Shown: positions 30,104-40,839 of the stretch, one piece after another
Position numbering within the stretch: the first letter of the stretch is position 1
How the letters are laid out: the number at the start of each line of letters is the position of its first letter
Source: Mesostigma viride
Taxonomy: Eukaryota > Streptophyta > Mesostigmatophyceae > Mesostigmatales > Mesostigmataceae
Direction: 5' to 3'
DNA: 64,000 nucleotides
Assembly: GCA_009746045.1 (NCBI GenBank)
Contig: RPFO01000275.1
Coordinates: 126,001-190,000, forward strand
Position numbers and translations under genes: made by a program
The notes under the pieces: generated by a model
What the model was told of the DNA's origin: nothing
What the model saw: only the letters and a program-made list of their open reading frames with translations
Databases searched by the model: none

Positions 30104-32550
30104 TCATCCCGGGGTGCGAACACAGGTCACACTCAAAAGCCACTTGGTAGGGGGACACCTTCTGCCGGCCCAGTCTGGACAGCTCCACCCACGACCCTCT
30201 GGGCCACAGGACAGGAACCCAGCGAGGTACTGGGGATGGGTGAACAGGAGTGTCAGCGCCGACCGATCCACCACCCCACACCGGTGCTCGCGAACAAAGT
30301 GCACCCCCATCATGAAAACCTCCGTACGCACGTGATCATCGTTGATCGACACCGTCCGGGCCCCTACAATATCGGGCGCCACCAGATTAAGAAAGGCACT
30401 CCCCTCCGCTGGAGCCACCTTGGGAGGCGTCACCACGTGCCCCACCCCATCGACCTGATATCGCCAATCCCACCAGTCTTCGGACCCGAACCGCACAGTA
30501 TGCCCCACCGCAAGGGGAAAACGAGGGTCGTCGGGTTGCGGCAGGGGCAGGGGAACCTGGGGCAGAAAGGTGATCTCTACCTGCTCCCAGTAAGCCCCGC
30601 GATCCACAGCGAACCAAGGACCCGCTTGAAACACCAGAGGAGCAGGTAGGTGCGTACCCGGGGGAACCTGAAAAGCCGGAGGTCCCTCGAATGTCACACA
30701 CAGCTTCTCCGTGCGAGGTCCTGGCCCACCATGCCTCACCGCTCTGCCCGGTACCGGCCGTATGAAGTCCCCAATGACCACTCCTCGTGAGATGACCCAG
30801 GAGCTCTGGAAGCCGCATCATAGCCCACTGAGGTGGCTGCAGAATGATCGCCTTGACGACCGTGCTGGACCATCAGGCGCTGTATCAGGTCCTGTCCTGA
30901 TTGTACCGCAGCTACGAGCGCTTCCAAGCGCATCACGGGCTCCGCTGGTACCAGAATGCCCGTTCCGCTGGGCCCTCCGCGACCCGAGGTCGCGTCTCTG
31001 CCATGGTGTGTAGGCACGGTTCCTCCGCGGAAGGGTGCGAGGGTCGACCCGACGAAGTGGGCCGGATGTGTCCCTCCGCAGGACGTGGCATTGATGAGCC
31101 GGCTGGTGCAGGCCGGGGACGTGGTTCCAGGGAGACTAGGAAGGTAGGCTCCGGTGGTTCCAAGGAGACAAGGAAGGTAGGCTCCTCTTGGCCCGCATCC
31201 GTCGGAGGACCTGAGGGGGCCACAACCGGGGGCTCGCCCCCGGCCGGCTGTTCTGTCCTAGCCGGAGCAGCTCCCGTCGTATCCGACCGCGGTCGCCGAG
31301 ACTCTCGCTCCAATTCCACCGCCGACCCCCACGTGCGCTCCCAGTGCCGATCAGCCGGGCGACGAGGTGGTGGTGACGCTCGGCGAGCAGGGCGTACCTC
31401 CGTTCCCGAGTCCGAACGGGAACGCGAGCGCGATGACGGTGAGGGCGAGCGCCGACGTGCAGGTCGTTCCGGAGCACGCCGAGAAGCTGGTTGACTGCCC
31501 CCGCCCCAACCCGTGGACCGCGGGCGAGACCCGCGCCCAGGGGGCGCCCCCAGCCCGTCGCCGGCGGTGGCGCCTCGAAACGCGTCACAGGACGATGTCC
31601 TGCGCCGCCCTCCAAGGAGCCCCCAGAAGGTGGATCCCTTGGAGGAGGACGAGGAAGAGGGCGGGAGGGTAGTCATCAGAATCGGAGTCGTCACCCTCGC
31701 TCCCATCATCCTGGTCCTCGTCATCCATCGCCACGATGCGATCCAGGGCCTGCCGTAACGAGTACTGACCCGCGCGCATACACTTCTCGCCCCGCAACGC
31801 CCCTTCCAACGGGAGGTATCGAGGAAAGTAGTTCTCCAGATGCTTCCGCACCTCGGGTGGAATTAGGAGGAGCAACAGCCGTGGAAATGCCAGACCTGCA
31901 TCCAACGTGTTCATGCACGCATGACACAGGCACTCCCGCTCATGGGTTTCCCAGTCGATACCGACCACCACGCCGTCGCGCTCGGCGGTGCGGGTCTCGA
32001 TCTTGAACCCCACATTTCTTCGCACGAACCATCGAAAATCCTCCAGCTTAGCGGGGCCGACCCGCGCCAGAATGGAATCGGCGCGGAGATCTGACGGCAT
32101 CTGGTTACGGCGCCGACGACGCCGCTCCACCAAGTCACCCTCCCGACCATAGTCGCGCACGAACACTCGGGGGTTAAATGTCTCCTCATTCAGCTCCTTC
32201 ACTAGCTGCAGCGCGCGCGTCCGGAGCTCCGGGTCTGGACGACGTCTCGTGCCGGCCACCACCTCCCGAGCCCCGGCCCTTAAAGCACCCCTTCGGACTG
32301 CAGGCTCTCCGCGAGCTGTCTGCATCCTGTCATCCTGTTCTGGTAGAGGGGCCTCCGGGTAATCTGTCGTGTCCATGTCCACCAGATCTTCCTCACTCGA
32401 CTCCCCGTCTACTACCCGGATTCCTGCCTCTACGGCCTCCGCGGCGCTGGGAAGTCTGGCCCCTGGGAAGCGCCTCCGCGGCGTCCCCCTGCACGGCCCA
32501 CACACCACAAGCCAAGGCGTTAGTCGGCGTGTACCTAGTACCCGGCTCAC
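30104..32550 (-). pseudogene. Third ORF of element A, broken by frameshifts, unknown function
   Basis: Three minus-strand frames read on from one another: 32550 to about 31700, about 31724 to 30940, and about 30990 to 30104. The first holds a folded domain with VGFKIETRTAERDGVVVGID, a Cys/His patch ECLCHAC, LIPPEVRKHLENYFPRYLPLE and an acidic run. The second is Arg/Ser/Pro-rich and leads into a coiled coil (VMRLEALVAAVQSGQDLIQR). The third holds LCVTFEGPPAFQVPPGTHL and a domain ending LLFTHPQYLAGFLS. This order matches the third ORF of element B part by part, at low identity. It begins 41 bp after the integrase stop. The function is not known. The breaks may be decay or homopolymer errors. 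Confidence 0.6.
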
Positions 32551-32591
32551 ACCTCACTCTCACCCTACACCGTTATACCGCATGTGGCCTA

Positions 32592-34095
32592 TTAATGCAA
32601 TTGGTGTGTCTTCTTGTACGCTTCCAGTAAGCGGGCGCAACCCGCTAACTCAGTAGAAGTGCGCCAGGAGTCCTCAGACTCATGCTGCGCGAATCGCCAT
32701 CGCACACGGTACTGTCGCTGGGTCCCCCGACCTCGTTTGACATCCCGGTGTCCCACGATCGCTGCCACCTCATCCTCCTGTTCCCCCGTGTCCGGATTGA
32801 ACTCCAACGGGGCCGGGGGATTGACCCGACCCTGAATGGTGTTCTGGTGGTACAACTTGAGCTGGTCACGATGGAAACGGTTGGACGTGAGGTTCCATGA
32901 CACTGGGACGTCCACCTGGAACATGACGTCGTCAAACTTGGTGAGAACCTTGTAGGGGCCCAGGAACATGGGACGAAGCTTAGTCTTCAGCTCCTTCTCC
33001 ACCTTGTGTGAGAATCGTCCGATCTGTGGGCCCTCCACCAGGACCCAATCGCCCACCTCAATGGACGGCGCCCGGTTATCCCGCTTGCCGGCTGTCCTCT
33101 CCAGATACCGCTCGGTCGCGGCGCGGTAGCCCTGGACTGCACTGTTATGAGCCTGGTGCATCCGCTGCAGCAAGCGATCAACCCCCTGGCGTGTGTCCAG
33201 CTTGACCTGATCCTCTCCCAGTCCGGGGCTCATAAGCAAGTCGGGAGGCGTGAGAGGGTGCCTGCCAGAGTTGAGGAAAAAGGGGGTAAATCCGTGGGCG
33301 GCCTGGGGGCATTGTTCAGGGAGAACTCCACCAAGCCCAGAAGTTCCTCCCAATTGCTGCCCACCGCGTCGGTGTAGTGTCGCATGGTCTCTTGCACTGT
33401 GCGGTTCAACCGCTCCACCAGATGTGACGACGAACTGTGGTAGGCCGTGCCCAGCGACACCTTGGTGCCCAGCCGTTCGAAAACTCCTGCCAGAATTTGG
33501 CCGTGAAGAGCTTGTCGCGGTCGGAGATGAACTGTCGGCTGAGCCCGTGGAACCGGAACACGTGCGTCAGGTATATCTTGGCGCACTCCTCCGCAGTGAG
33601 GTCGGCCGGACACGGGGCCAAGTGACACATGCGCGTCAGGCGGTCCACGAACACCAGGACCATGCTGTTGCCGCTCTTCGCCTTCTTGAACGGGCCGATG
33701 AAGTCCATCATGATAGAATCCCAAGGACCCATCGGATCAGGTAACGTCTTGGGGACGGCTTGCGAGCCCGTGTTCCTGGACTTCATGATCTGGCACGAGG
33801 GGCACTGGCGCACATATGTCTCAATATACTCCTTCATCCCTGGCCAGTAGAAATGTTTGCGGGCCCGAGGATAAAGACGGTGGCTTCCTTGATGTCCGCC
33901 TAGAAGCGAATCGTGGAGCTCGTGAAGCAAGGCGGCCCTACAAAGCTCCGGGACATACAGCCGCCATTCCTCCGGCTGGACACTCACGAACAGGCGTCCA
34001 TCCTGGAACTTGCAAGGGTAGGCACCCATCTGCTGGGGATGCGCCCGGATGGCTTCAAGCGCCGCTTCCTCCGTGACCGTGAAACGACTGATCAT
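32592..34095 (-). pseudogene. Integrase with GPY motif and chromodomain (element A), frameshifted
   Basis: Minus strand. The N-terminal part (34095-33406) has the HHCC region (LHELHDSLLGGHQG, CPSCQIMK) and catalytic Asp in IMMDFIGPF and FISDRDKLF. A break near 33485 (a T-run) shifts to the frame with SHLVERLNRTVQETM and the catalytic Glu. A second break near 33310 shifts to the frame 33353-32592, with RPMFLGPYKVL (GPY module) and the chromodomain-like VGHRDVKRGRGTQRQYRVRW and SWRTSTELAGC. Close to element B's integrase over its length. Confidence 0.9.
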
Positions 34096-35099
34096 CGTCT
34101 CCAGGTCCGACGTGACTGTGAACGCGTCCGCGGCCGGTCTGTCTCCGCACTCGCCTGGTTGACGAATTCGGAGAAGACTGTGGGCGGGCCGATCGGCTGA
34201 AGCTGAAAAATTCCCTGGGGCGGCACCACATGGCTAAGGGGCATGCGCATATGCGATCCCTCCCCCTCCCCGGGGGCGTCCACGTCCTCGTGGGCACTCG
34301 TCTCCTCCAAGAGAGGTGACAAGTCATCGCTGGTGGTGTGTCCCAGATGAAACAGGTGGCGGGCCCGGGGAGACCGTGGCTCCGCGCCGTAGGCGGTCCC
34401 CGGGGCGGCCACTGGTACGCAAGTGGTATGAAGCACATCCATGTCCTCGTAGAACCAATAGTCCGCCCGTCGCGAAAGGGCGTCTGGCACCACGTTGTCC
34501 GCGCCCTTGACGTATTGGATCTTGAATGGCGCAAACTGTGACAAGTACTCCATCCACCGCGCTTGGCGGGGCGTCAGGTTGGGCTGCACCAGGAGGTGGG
34601 TGAGCGGCCGGTGGTCGGTGTGGATCACCAGGCGGTGGGGGTCGAGATCCCCCTGCTCACTAATGGCCACCGAAAACTGGGCCCCCAGAAGATGATGACG
34701 CCACGTGTGGCAGCTGTAGACTACTGCCAGAAGCTCCTGCTGATGCACTGGGTAATTCCGCTCCGCCGGAATCATTGTGCGTGAGATATACTCGATGGGC
34801 TGAAGACCCTTGCCTTGGTCCTGCAGGAGGACACCCCCGATGGCCACCTTGCTGGCGTCCGTAGCCACGACGAAAGGAAGGGCCGGGTCCGGCAGGATAA
34901 GGACTGGTGCTGTGGTGAGGTGGCGCTTAAGCGCCTCAAAAGCCTGTTGGCACTGCTCAGCCCAAAGGAACGGGGTACCCTTCTTGAGAAGAGCGTTGAT
35001 CGGGGCGGCGATGGTGGCAAACCGCGGGATGAACCGTCGGTAGTAAGATGCCAATCCCAGGAAGCTGCGCACCCCTTCACGTCCGTAGGGACAGGCCAT
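34092..35099 (-). CDS. RNase H and connection domain of element A pol
   Basis: Minus strand. Begins with the connection segment VRSFLGLASYYRRFIPRFAT, then WAEQCQQAFEALK, then RNase H with VVATDASKVAIGG, ELLAVVYSCHTW and HTDHRPLTHLL, ending VPDALSRRADYWF. It overlaps the RT frame because one G is missing from a G-run near 35077 (DVKG followed directly by VRSFLG is the sensible reading). This region is intact where element B is broken, and served as the guide for locating element B's frameshift. Confidence 0.9.
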   Translation of the reverse strand: MACPYGREGVRSFLGLASYYRRFIPRFATIAAPINALLKKGTPFLWAEQCQQAFEALKRHLTTAPVLILPDPALPFVVATDASKVAIGGVLLQDQGKGLQPIEYISRTMIPAERNYPVHQQELLAVVYSCHTWRHHLLGAQFSVAISEQGDLDPHRLVIHTDHRPLTHLLVQPNLTPRQARWMEYLSQFAPFKIQYVKGADNVVPDALSRRADYWFYEDMDVLHTTCVPVAAPGTAYGAEPRSPRARHLFHLGHTTSDDLSPLLEETSAHEDVDAPGEGEGSHMRMPLSHVVPPQGIFQLQPIGPPTVFSEFVNQASAETDRPRTRSQSRRTWRR

Positions 35100-37195
35100 T
35101 GCTGGACGGACTCGATCTTCTCAGGGTCGGTCGCGATGCCGTCCGCGGACAAGGTATGGCCCAGAAACGGCACGCAGCGGCCGGCGCGCACCTTGGCCTT
35201 CCGCGCCGAAAGGTGCTCATCCTCCATGATCTGCAGCACGGCGTCCACATCCTCTAGGTGCTCCTCGAACGTCTTGGAGTACACCAGGATGTCGTCCAGA
35301 TACGCCAGCGCGCACGTGCGCTTGTAGGTCCAGGGCGGGCGCGCCCCCTTCTGCGGGTCCGCCAGGTCCTGGGAGACCTGCGGCAAGTGGGCTGTGCCCA
35401 TCACCGGACGGAGGATGTCATTCATCAGCATCTGGAAGGACGCAGGCGAATTGCACAGCCCCATTGCCGCCACCCGAAACTGATAGTGACCGAAGGGCGT
35501 AGCGAACGCGGTCTTGTGGCAGTCTTCTGGCGCGATGCGCAGCTGCCAAAACCCGTCCGCACAGTCGATGACGGTGAAACACGTGGCCCCCTGGACACGG
35601 TTGAAGATGTCGTCGATCCGCGGTAGAGGATACCGGGACTTGACGGTGATGGCGTTCAGCTTCCGGTAATCCGTCACCAGACGCCACTTGCCTCCTGGCT
35701 TGGGAACGAGCAGCACGCCCGCTGAGAAGGGGCTGTTGCTGGGTTCAATGAGCCCAGCGTCGAGCAGTGAAATGAGGATCTTCTTGAGCTCCACCAGCTC
35801 GACTGGGCCCATGCGGTACATGGGAGACACGGTAGGCCCGGAACCCTCCTGGAGCTGGACACGATGTAACACCGATCGATTGGGAGGGAACTGGGGGGTG
35901 CGATCCGCAAAAAGGGTAGTGCGCTTCTCCAGGACGGCATTGAACCGCGCCAGCTCGTCCGGTGTGAATCCGGCACCAATCTCGTTAAGCAGAGCCTGAG
36001 TGCTGTCCAGGTCTATGCGATACATCGCGTACTCCTTGCCCTTCCGGAGCTGGCGCGCCAGCGTCTTGCTACTCATCAGGATCTGGGACGCTGGTCGAGG
36101 CCCGTCCGCCGAGCGCTCGTGTGTAATGTTATGGACCTCCGCGGCCTGTGCCCTATACTCGCTGTCTGGGCACCAGAATGAACCATCCGGAAACCAAACT
36201 ACCCGCCGGCGCACACTGATGTCCACATCCTGCTTGTCCAGCCAGTCCACTCCAATGATGATGTCGGCAGCGCCCAGCGGCGCAATAGTCGCCACCAGGT
36301 CCACCGGCGTGCCCTGCAGCACACCCTTGATGTCTGCTAGGCCCGGCGATTGGTGTCGCCGACCGTCTGAGTAGGTGACATATACTGCCGTGGTGTGAGG
36401 CCGGGGTACCAGGCCCAGCCGACGCACCAGGGCCTCGTTGATGAAGGACGTGGAGGCGCCGGTGTCGACCAGGAACTTCACGTCCATGATCGTTTTCTCC
36501 TTCAAATACGGATCAAGGACGGTGGGAGGGACCAATAACCCTCCGCTGAAAAGAAACAGATGCCGCGAATCTCCTTGAGATGCACGCGCCGCCGGTTGGG
36601 TGGACGCGTCTGCGGCCACGTTATTGACGTCTACCTCTACTCTAGTTGACTCCGCGTCTGGGCTACCATCTGATTTTTCTACCCTATCCCCTACCCCGGG
36701 ACCCAAGCCCATGGGCAGGGCTACTACTCCCGAGGAGCGGTGGGACGGGAGGCCGCCTCGCCCGACCACCCGCCCTCTTCCCCCCCTCCTCCTCTTCGTC
36801 AGCCCCCTCCTCGTCGTCATACTCGTAGCCAGCCACTGCCTGCGTTTGGCCGGAAGAGGAGGACTGTCGCCGCGCCTCCATCTCGTTGACCGCACGCAAC
36901 ACACCCTTGGTAGAGCTGGTCGCGGGTGGTCGCGGCTGCTGGTACTGCGTCGGGACCTGTCTGGCGTGCTGCAGGCGAGCCGCACGCTCACCCGCGTTGC
37001 GGGGTCGGTCCCGAGGACCGGAGGAGTCGGGGCGGCTGCCGAAGGCCGGGCCGGAGAAACGAACACTGGGTGTCCCTTCTCCTGTCCCACGACTGGCGTT
37101 CTTGCCCCGGAGCTTGGGGCAGTCGCGCTTGAGGTGCCCCACCTCGCTGCACATGAAGCAGCGCGCCTTGCTAGCGTCGATCGCGTTGACGCCAT
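35077..37195 (-). CDS. Protease and reverse transcriptase of element A pol
   Basis: Minus strand. The protease has MDVKFLVDTGASTSF (active-site DTGA) and IIIGVDWLDKQDV. The RT has MYRMGPVELVELKKIL, SAGVLLVPKPGGKWRLV, DCADGFWQLRIAPEDC, GHYQFRVAAMGLCNSPASF and catalytic YLDDILVYS, then RCVPFLGHTLSADGIATDP. The part of this frame left of about 35077, to 34772, is out-of-frame read-through. Upstream it overlaps the end of gag (37195-36684) in a different frame, +1 relative to gag, so the gag-to-pol link differs from that in element B or is obscured by an indel. Confidence 0.92.
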
Positions 37196-38623
37196 GGTCA
37201 GTGTAGCCCTCGTCAGGGTCGTCGAGGTACTCGTCCTCCTCCTCGCCGGCGAAATCAGTGGAGTACATCTGATTCACCCGTCGCGGGGGAGCAGGTCTGA
37301 AGAAACGGCGCACTGAGGGGCACGCCCGCGAGCCACTACGTCGGCCACCTGTAGGAGATACCTCTGGATATTCAAGATGTCCCACTCTTCCCAAGGGACA
37401 TCAGCATAGTGCTTGAATACCTCGTCCTGCAGCTCAGGGCAGAGTGCCTCGATGAACCTGCTCTTGTACTCGTACCAGGTCATGTCAGCCAGGTAGGCGG
37501 CGCTGGACTCGAACTTAGACAGAAACTCGCGATATGGGGTGGTCCCCTGGCGCAGCTTGCTGAAGGCCATCCGCTCGTGGAGTGTAGCATCTGGGGGCAC
37601 CAGCTTGCGACGCACTCGGTCCATCAGTTCCGCCAAGGTTTGCGGGTATGACTGGGACGCGATGCTCTCACAGTTCAAGATGCTTATCACCGAGGGGTCC
37701 ATACAGGAGTTAATCACCAATCAGATCGCTGGTGGCCAGCTGCCAGTTGTGATGATTGCGCCAGATGGTATACTGCCGTCGCCACATGCGTCCCCATTCC
37801 TCTACCTCGCGCGGTTTCATGTCCGCGTGCAGCTTGGGTACATTCTTGAAATTGGGCATCGGTGGGGCCTTTACCGCGGCGGTGACGGGCCCACCGACGT
37901 CTACGTGGGGGATATCGCCGAAGTCGGGGGGCTGCGACCGGGGGAGAGAGCTGGATCTGGGCGGCGTACCATGAGTCCGCCGCACCTGGACGGATGAGGG
38001 GTGTTCGTACCCCGGGTCATCCAAGGCCACCCTGCTGAAGCTGAGGTTGCCAGCAGGCGCAGGCGAGGGGACCGCGCTTTGGTCAAGCACCCGTGGGCGC
38101 TGCGGTTGAGGTGCCGGGCGCTGGACTGGCGTGTGAGTCTCCTCGTCTCTGGTGGTGACACTGCTCCTGGTCTCCCCTGGGCTGGTCCGTGGTCTATGAG
38201 TACCAACGGGCGGGCCCTGCGTGACAGTTCCCTCGTCCGCCTCGTTAGTCCCTTCCAGGTCATCGAACTCGCCATCTGCCCCTGGGACCTCCCCTTCCTC
38301 GTCCGAATACCATAGCGACGTGGGTAACAGGGACGTGCTGCCGAAGGACACTCTGCGTCTGCCCCGGTGTGGGGGGCCCGGTGGAGGTCCCTGGGGCCGC
38401 CCCCGACCTGCCCAAGGATGCGTTGGCCGCCCGGTGACTGGCTGCTGATGGCGGTAGTGCAGGGTATCTTCATTCTCGTCTCTCTGCTGCTCTGGATCAG
38501 GTGGTAGCCATTGTGGTCTCGTCTGGGGTTGTTGCTGCTGCATCCGGGGTTGCTGCTGTTGCCATTGCTGCTGTGGTGACCGTTGCTGCAGCTGATGCTG
38601 CTGCTGCTGTTGCTGCTGCTGCG

Positions 38624-38672
<49 letters not shown>

Positions 38673-39023
38673 TTGCTGCTGCTGCTGTTGCTGCTGCTGC
38701 TGTTGCTGCTGTTGCTGCTGCAGCGAGTACTCTTGGAGTCTCTCTCGGTCGTTCCTGTCATCTCCCTGCCTTGTTAAGGCGTCTAGATTGTCCCCATCCG
38801 CTGGGAACCTAGGGTTCTGATCTCTGGATCGTGGGAAGCCTTCCGCAGGTCTCTCCATGATCTCACCTATATCTGTCCCTGCTTGGACGTGCAGTGGTAC
38901 CTCTATCCTCTCTGTACCGTGCTCGTGGTTGTCTACCGGTTCTACCTCTGTATTCTCTAGATCTCGTTCTCTAGTCTCTTCCTCTGTATCTCTGGCGTTC
39001 CTTGTTTGGGACCGTGTTGGCAT
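36684..39023 (-). pseudogene. Gag of element A, frameshifted, with a long polyglutamine tract
   Basis: Minus strand, three frames in succession. 39023-37710 starts MPTRSQTRNARD, is acidic, then has a Gln tract of more than 30 residues (codons at about 38720-38585), a Pro/Arg-rich part and the start of the core (NFKNVPKLHADMKPREVEEW, WRNHHNWQL). 37720-37274 continues the core (LVPPDATLHERMAF, WDILNIQRYLLQVADVV). 37394-36684 carries the knuckle CFMCSEVGHLKRDC and a polar tail. It aligns with element B's gag over core and knuckle. Breaks lie near 37715 and 37300. Confidence 0.85.
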
Positions 39024-39154
39024 GGTGCTCGTACCGGTACCTTACACTGCAGGCAACACCTCCCCAGGAAGGAAGAGAGAGAAAGAGAGAGAGCAACCAC
39101 GTGCTATAGAGCTATGACTATAGAACCTAATACTACTCCCTAGTAATGGTCTCC

Positions 39155-39496
39155 TCTACTGCTTGCTAGGGCCAATGGTCAGCTGAGAGAAAGTCACTGT
39201 AACTGCTGTCCCCTCCCCCTGACTGCTGAGCGTGGGTGGCTTAGAGCATTCACGAGTGGTGTGCATCCCCTCAGGCAATGGCATGTGTTCCCTAACAAAC
39301 CTATCTGCATCAGTGATGTTATCAAACCCTTCCATTTAGCACTAGAGTCTTTAGACACTATCTTGTCCTTGATGTGTTCTTCACATGCCTTCCAACTGTA
39401 AAATATGGCTGGTCTACCCTCGCCCCCATCATGGGCCACGGCATAGTAAGGAAATCCAGATTGACCACCCTTATTTATTCTGTTGCGTCTGGGCAT
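39155..39496 (-). pseudogene. Small ORF with RNase H1 hybrid-binding / viroplasmin-like domain (element A)
   Basis: Minus strand, ATG at 39496. The domain reads FPYYAVAHDGGEGRPAIFYS, then WKACEEHIKD and AKWKG, the tyrosine pair, FYSW and KWKGF pattern of RNase H1 hybrid-binding domains. After KWKG one T is missing in a T-run. The corrected frame continues with a DADRFVRE helix and a short tail ending near 39155. The uncorrected frame runs on to 39194. It lies between the 5' LTR and gag, about 130 bp before the gag start, exactly as in element B. The protein is predicted to bind RNA/DNA hybrid or structured RNA; its role in the element is unknown. Confidence 0.7.
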
Positions 39497-40232
39497 GTTA
39501 CATCATAGGCTGGCAGAGGCTTGCAAGCAGGAGAGAAAGAGGGGATCCCAGGCTACCTCTAGGTGCAGTGACCTTTACCAACACAAACGAGGGAGAAGCA
39601 CAGAGTCTAACACAGCACACGCCCGAGCTTCCGCGGAACGGGCTATACGCACACACGGAGGTAAACACCGTCAACACAGTCGGCAACAGCCAGACGGTAT
39701 CCACCCCCACGACCCCTTGCAGGTCAAACAACGAATGGCCGTCTCCGCGACGTCCATGGGCACCAACGACATTTACAACCTATAGAGGGTACAACATATA
39801 ACATAAACCCCCTACGCGTGCGGTCCCGGAGAGAAAGCGAGCTCGCCAGCTAGCCTTCAGCAGGCATAGCTTGTAAAGAAAGAATTCTAACTAGGGGACG
39901 TACCATCTTCGATGACGTTAATCCCTCCTGAGCTGGCCGCCACCCGGTGTCGTTGAAGGCAAGCCCTGGCCGCCACTAGGTGTCGTTGAAAACAGGAGAG
40001 CTGAACGCTATCGTTGACAGCACCTCACCACAGGACTATTGCTAGCCCCGCCGAGTATCCCAGACTGGCCGCTTGCTGCCTAGGTCGTCGTTGAATCCCT
40101 TTACGGGCTGGCCGCCGGCCTGACAGCAATCGTTGAATTCCGGAACCTCTACCTACGCCAAGCTTCGTCTTGGTATCCTAATTGGCTCACTAACCCTCTC
40201 CGCGAGAGTTAGCTAACCTTTCCAGCACATTT
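39497..40232 (-). other. 5' leader of element A
   Basis: No gene seen. On the minus strand it lies between the primer-binding candidate and the small ORF. Confidence 0.5.
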
Positions 40233-40245
40233 CCTCCGATAACCA
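40233..40245 (-). other. Candidate primer-binding site of element A
   Basis: On the minus strand TGGTTATCGGAGG begins one base after the 5' LTR. It resembles element B's site (TGGTTCCGGAGG) in both position and sequence. Confidence 0.5.
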
Positions 40246-40246
40246 G

Positions 40247-40834
40247 TGTTACGTCCCTGCCCAGACACACCTAGCCTGAGCTACGTAGCGAAAGACCCTC
40301 CTTGCCGGAATTAGGAATAATTCAAGATAGCCTAAAGTAGGTTGCGCTTCACGACGTGAGTCGTGAGATATCTGGCATCACGGCTTAATGCCAAGCTAAT
40401 TAGTACACACTTATATTGGCTAGCAATACCAATTACAAATGGATAATTGCCCCGGGCTCAATGTGTAGGCGTATTCGCACTTATCATTCATTAAACCAAG
40501 AGGACGAGACTCTCGTCCTCGGACCAATTTAACCTAGGTTGGTTGCGGCGCAGATACACGCCAATTTCCCTAGAACAATCCGAGTCACTCATTCCACGTA
40601 GGATCCGGGCCGACATCGACCCTCAACTATAGGATCCACGCCTAGAACTACGGACGGACTCAGAACTGGCGCGGCGCCACGGCACCGGCCCCTAAAAGGA
40701 CAACCTAGGACCAAAATAACTAGTCCAATTCACACAATAGCCAAGGTCCATAAAACTCAAATCCAATAGACCAAACAGCCTTAGTATTTATTCCATTGTT
40801 ACGTCCGACCAAAATTAAGGGCTGGGACGTAACA
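40247..40834 (-). repeat. LTR of element A (right, 5' LTR), 588 bp
   Basis: Uninterrupted copy with TGTTACG and CGTAACA ends. Shows the empty site (GCGCAGATACACGCC) of the fold-back found in the left LTR. Confidence 0.95.
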
Positions 40835-40839
40835 CTACA
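40835..40839 (+). repeat. Target-site duplication CTACA, right copy (element A)
   Basis: Matches 13218-13222. Confidence 0.9.

Larger units (their letters stand above)
13223..40834 (-). mobile_element. LTR element A: Ty3/Gypsy chromodomain retrotransposon (with nested insertions)
   Basis: Bounded by LTRs that start TGTTACGTCCC and end GGGACGTAACA and by a CTACA duplication. Coding is on the minus strand, so the right LTR is the 5' LTR. Minus-strand order: LTR, primer-binding candidate, hybrid-binding-domain ORF, gag, protease, RT, RNase H, integrase with GPY motif and chromodomain, third ORF, polypurine tract, LTR. Total span is 27612 bp. Subtracting element B (15215 bp plus duplication) and the fold-back (759 bp plus duplication) leaves about 11.6 kb. 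Most ORFs carry one-base frameshifts, many in homopolymers. The two LTRs differ by eye only in a 4-bp indel once the fold-back is removed (584 versus 588 bp), so the insertion is young. Confidence 0.92.
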
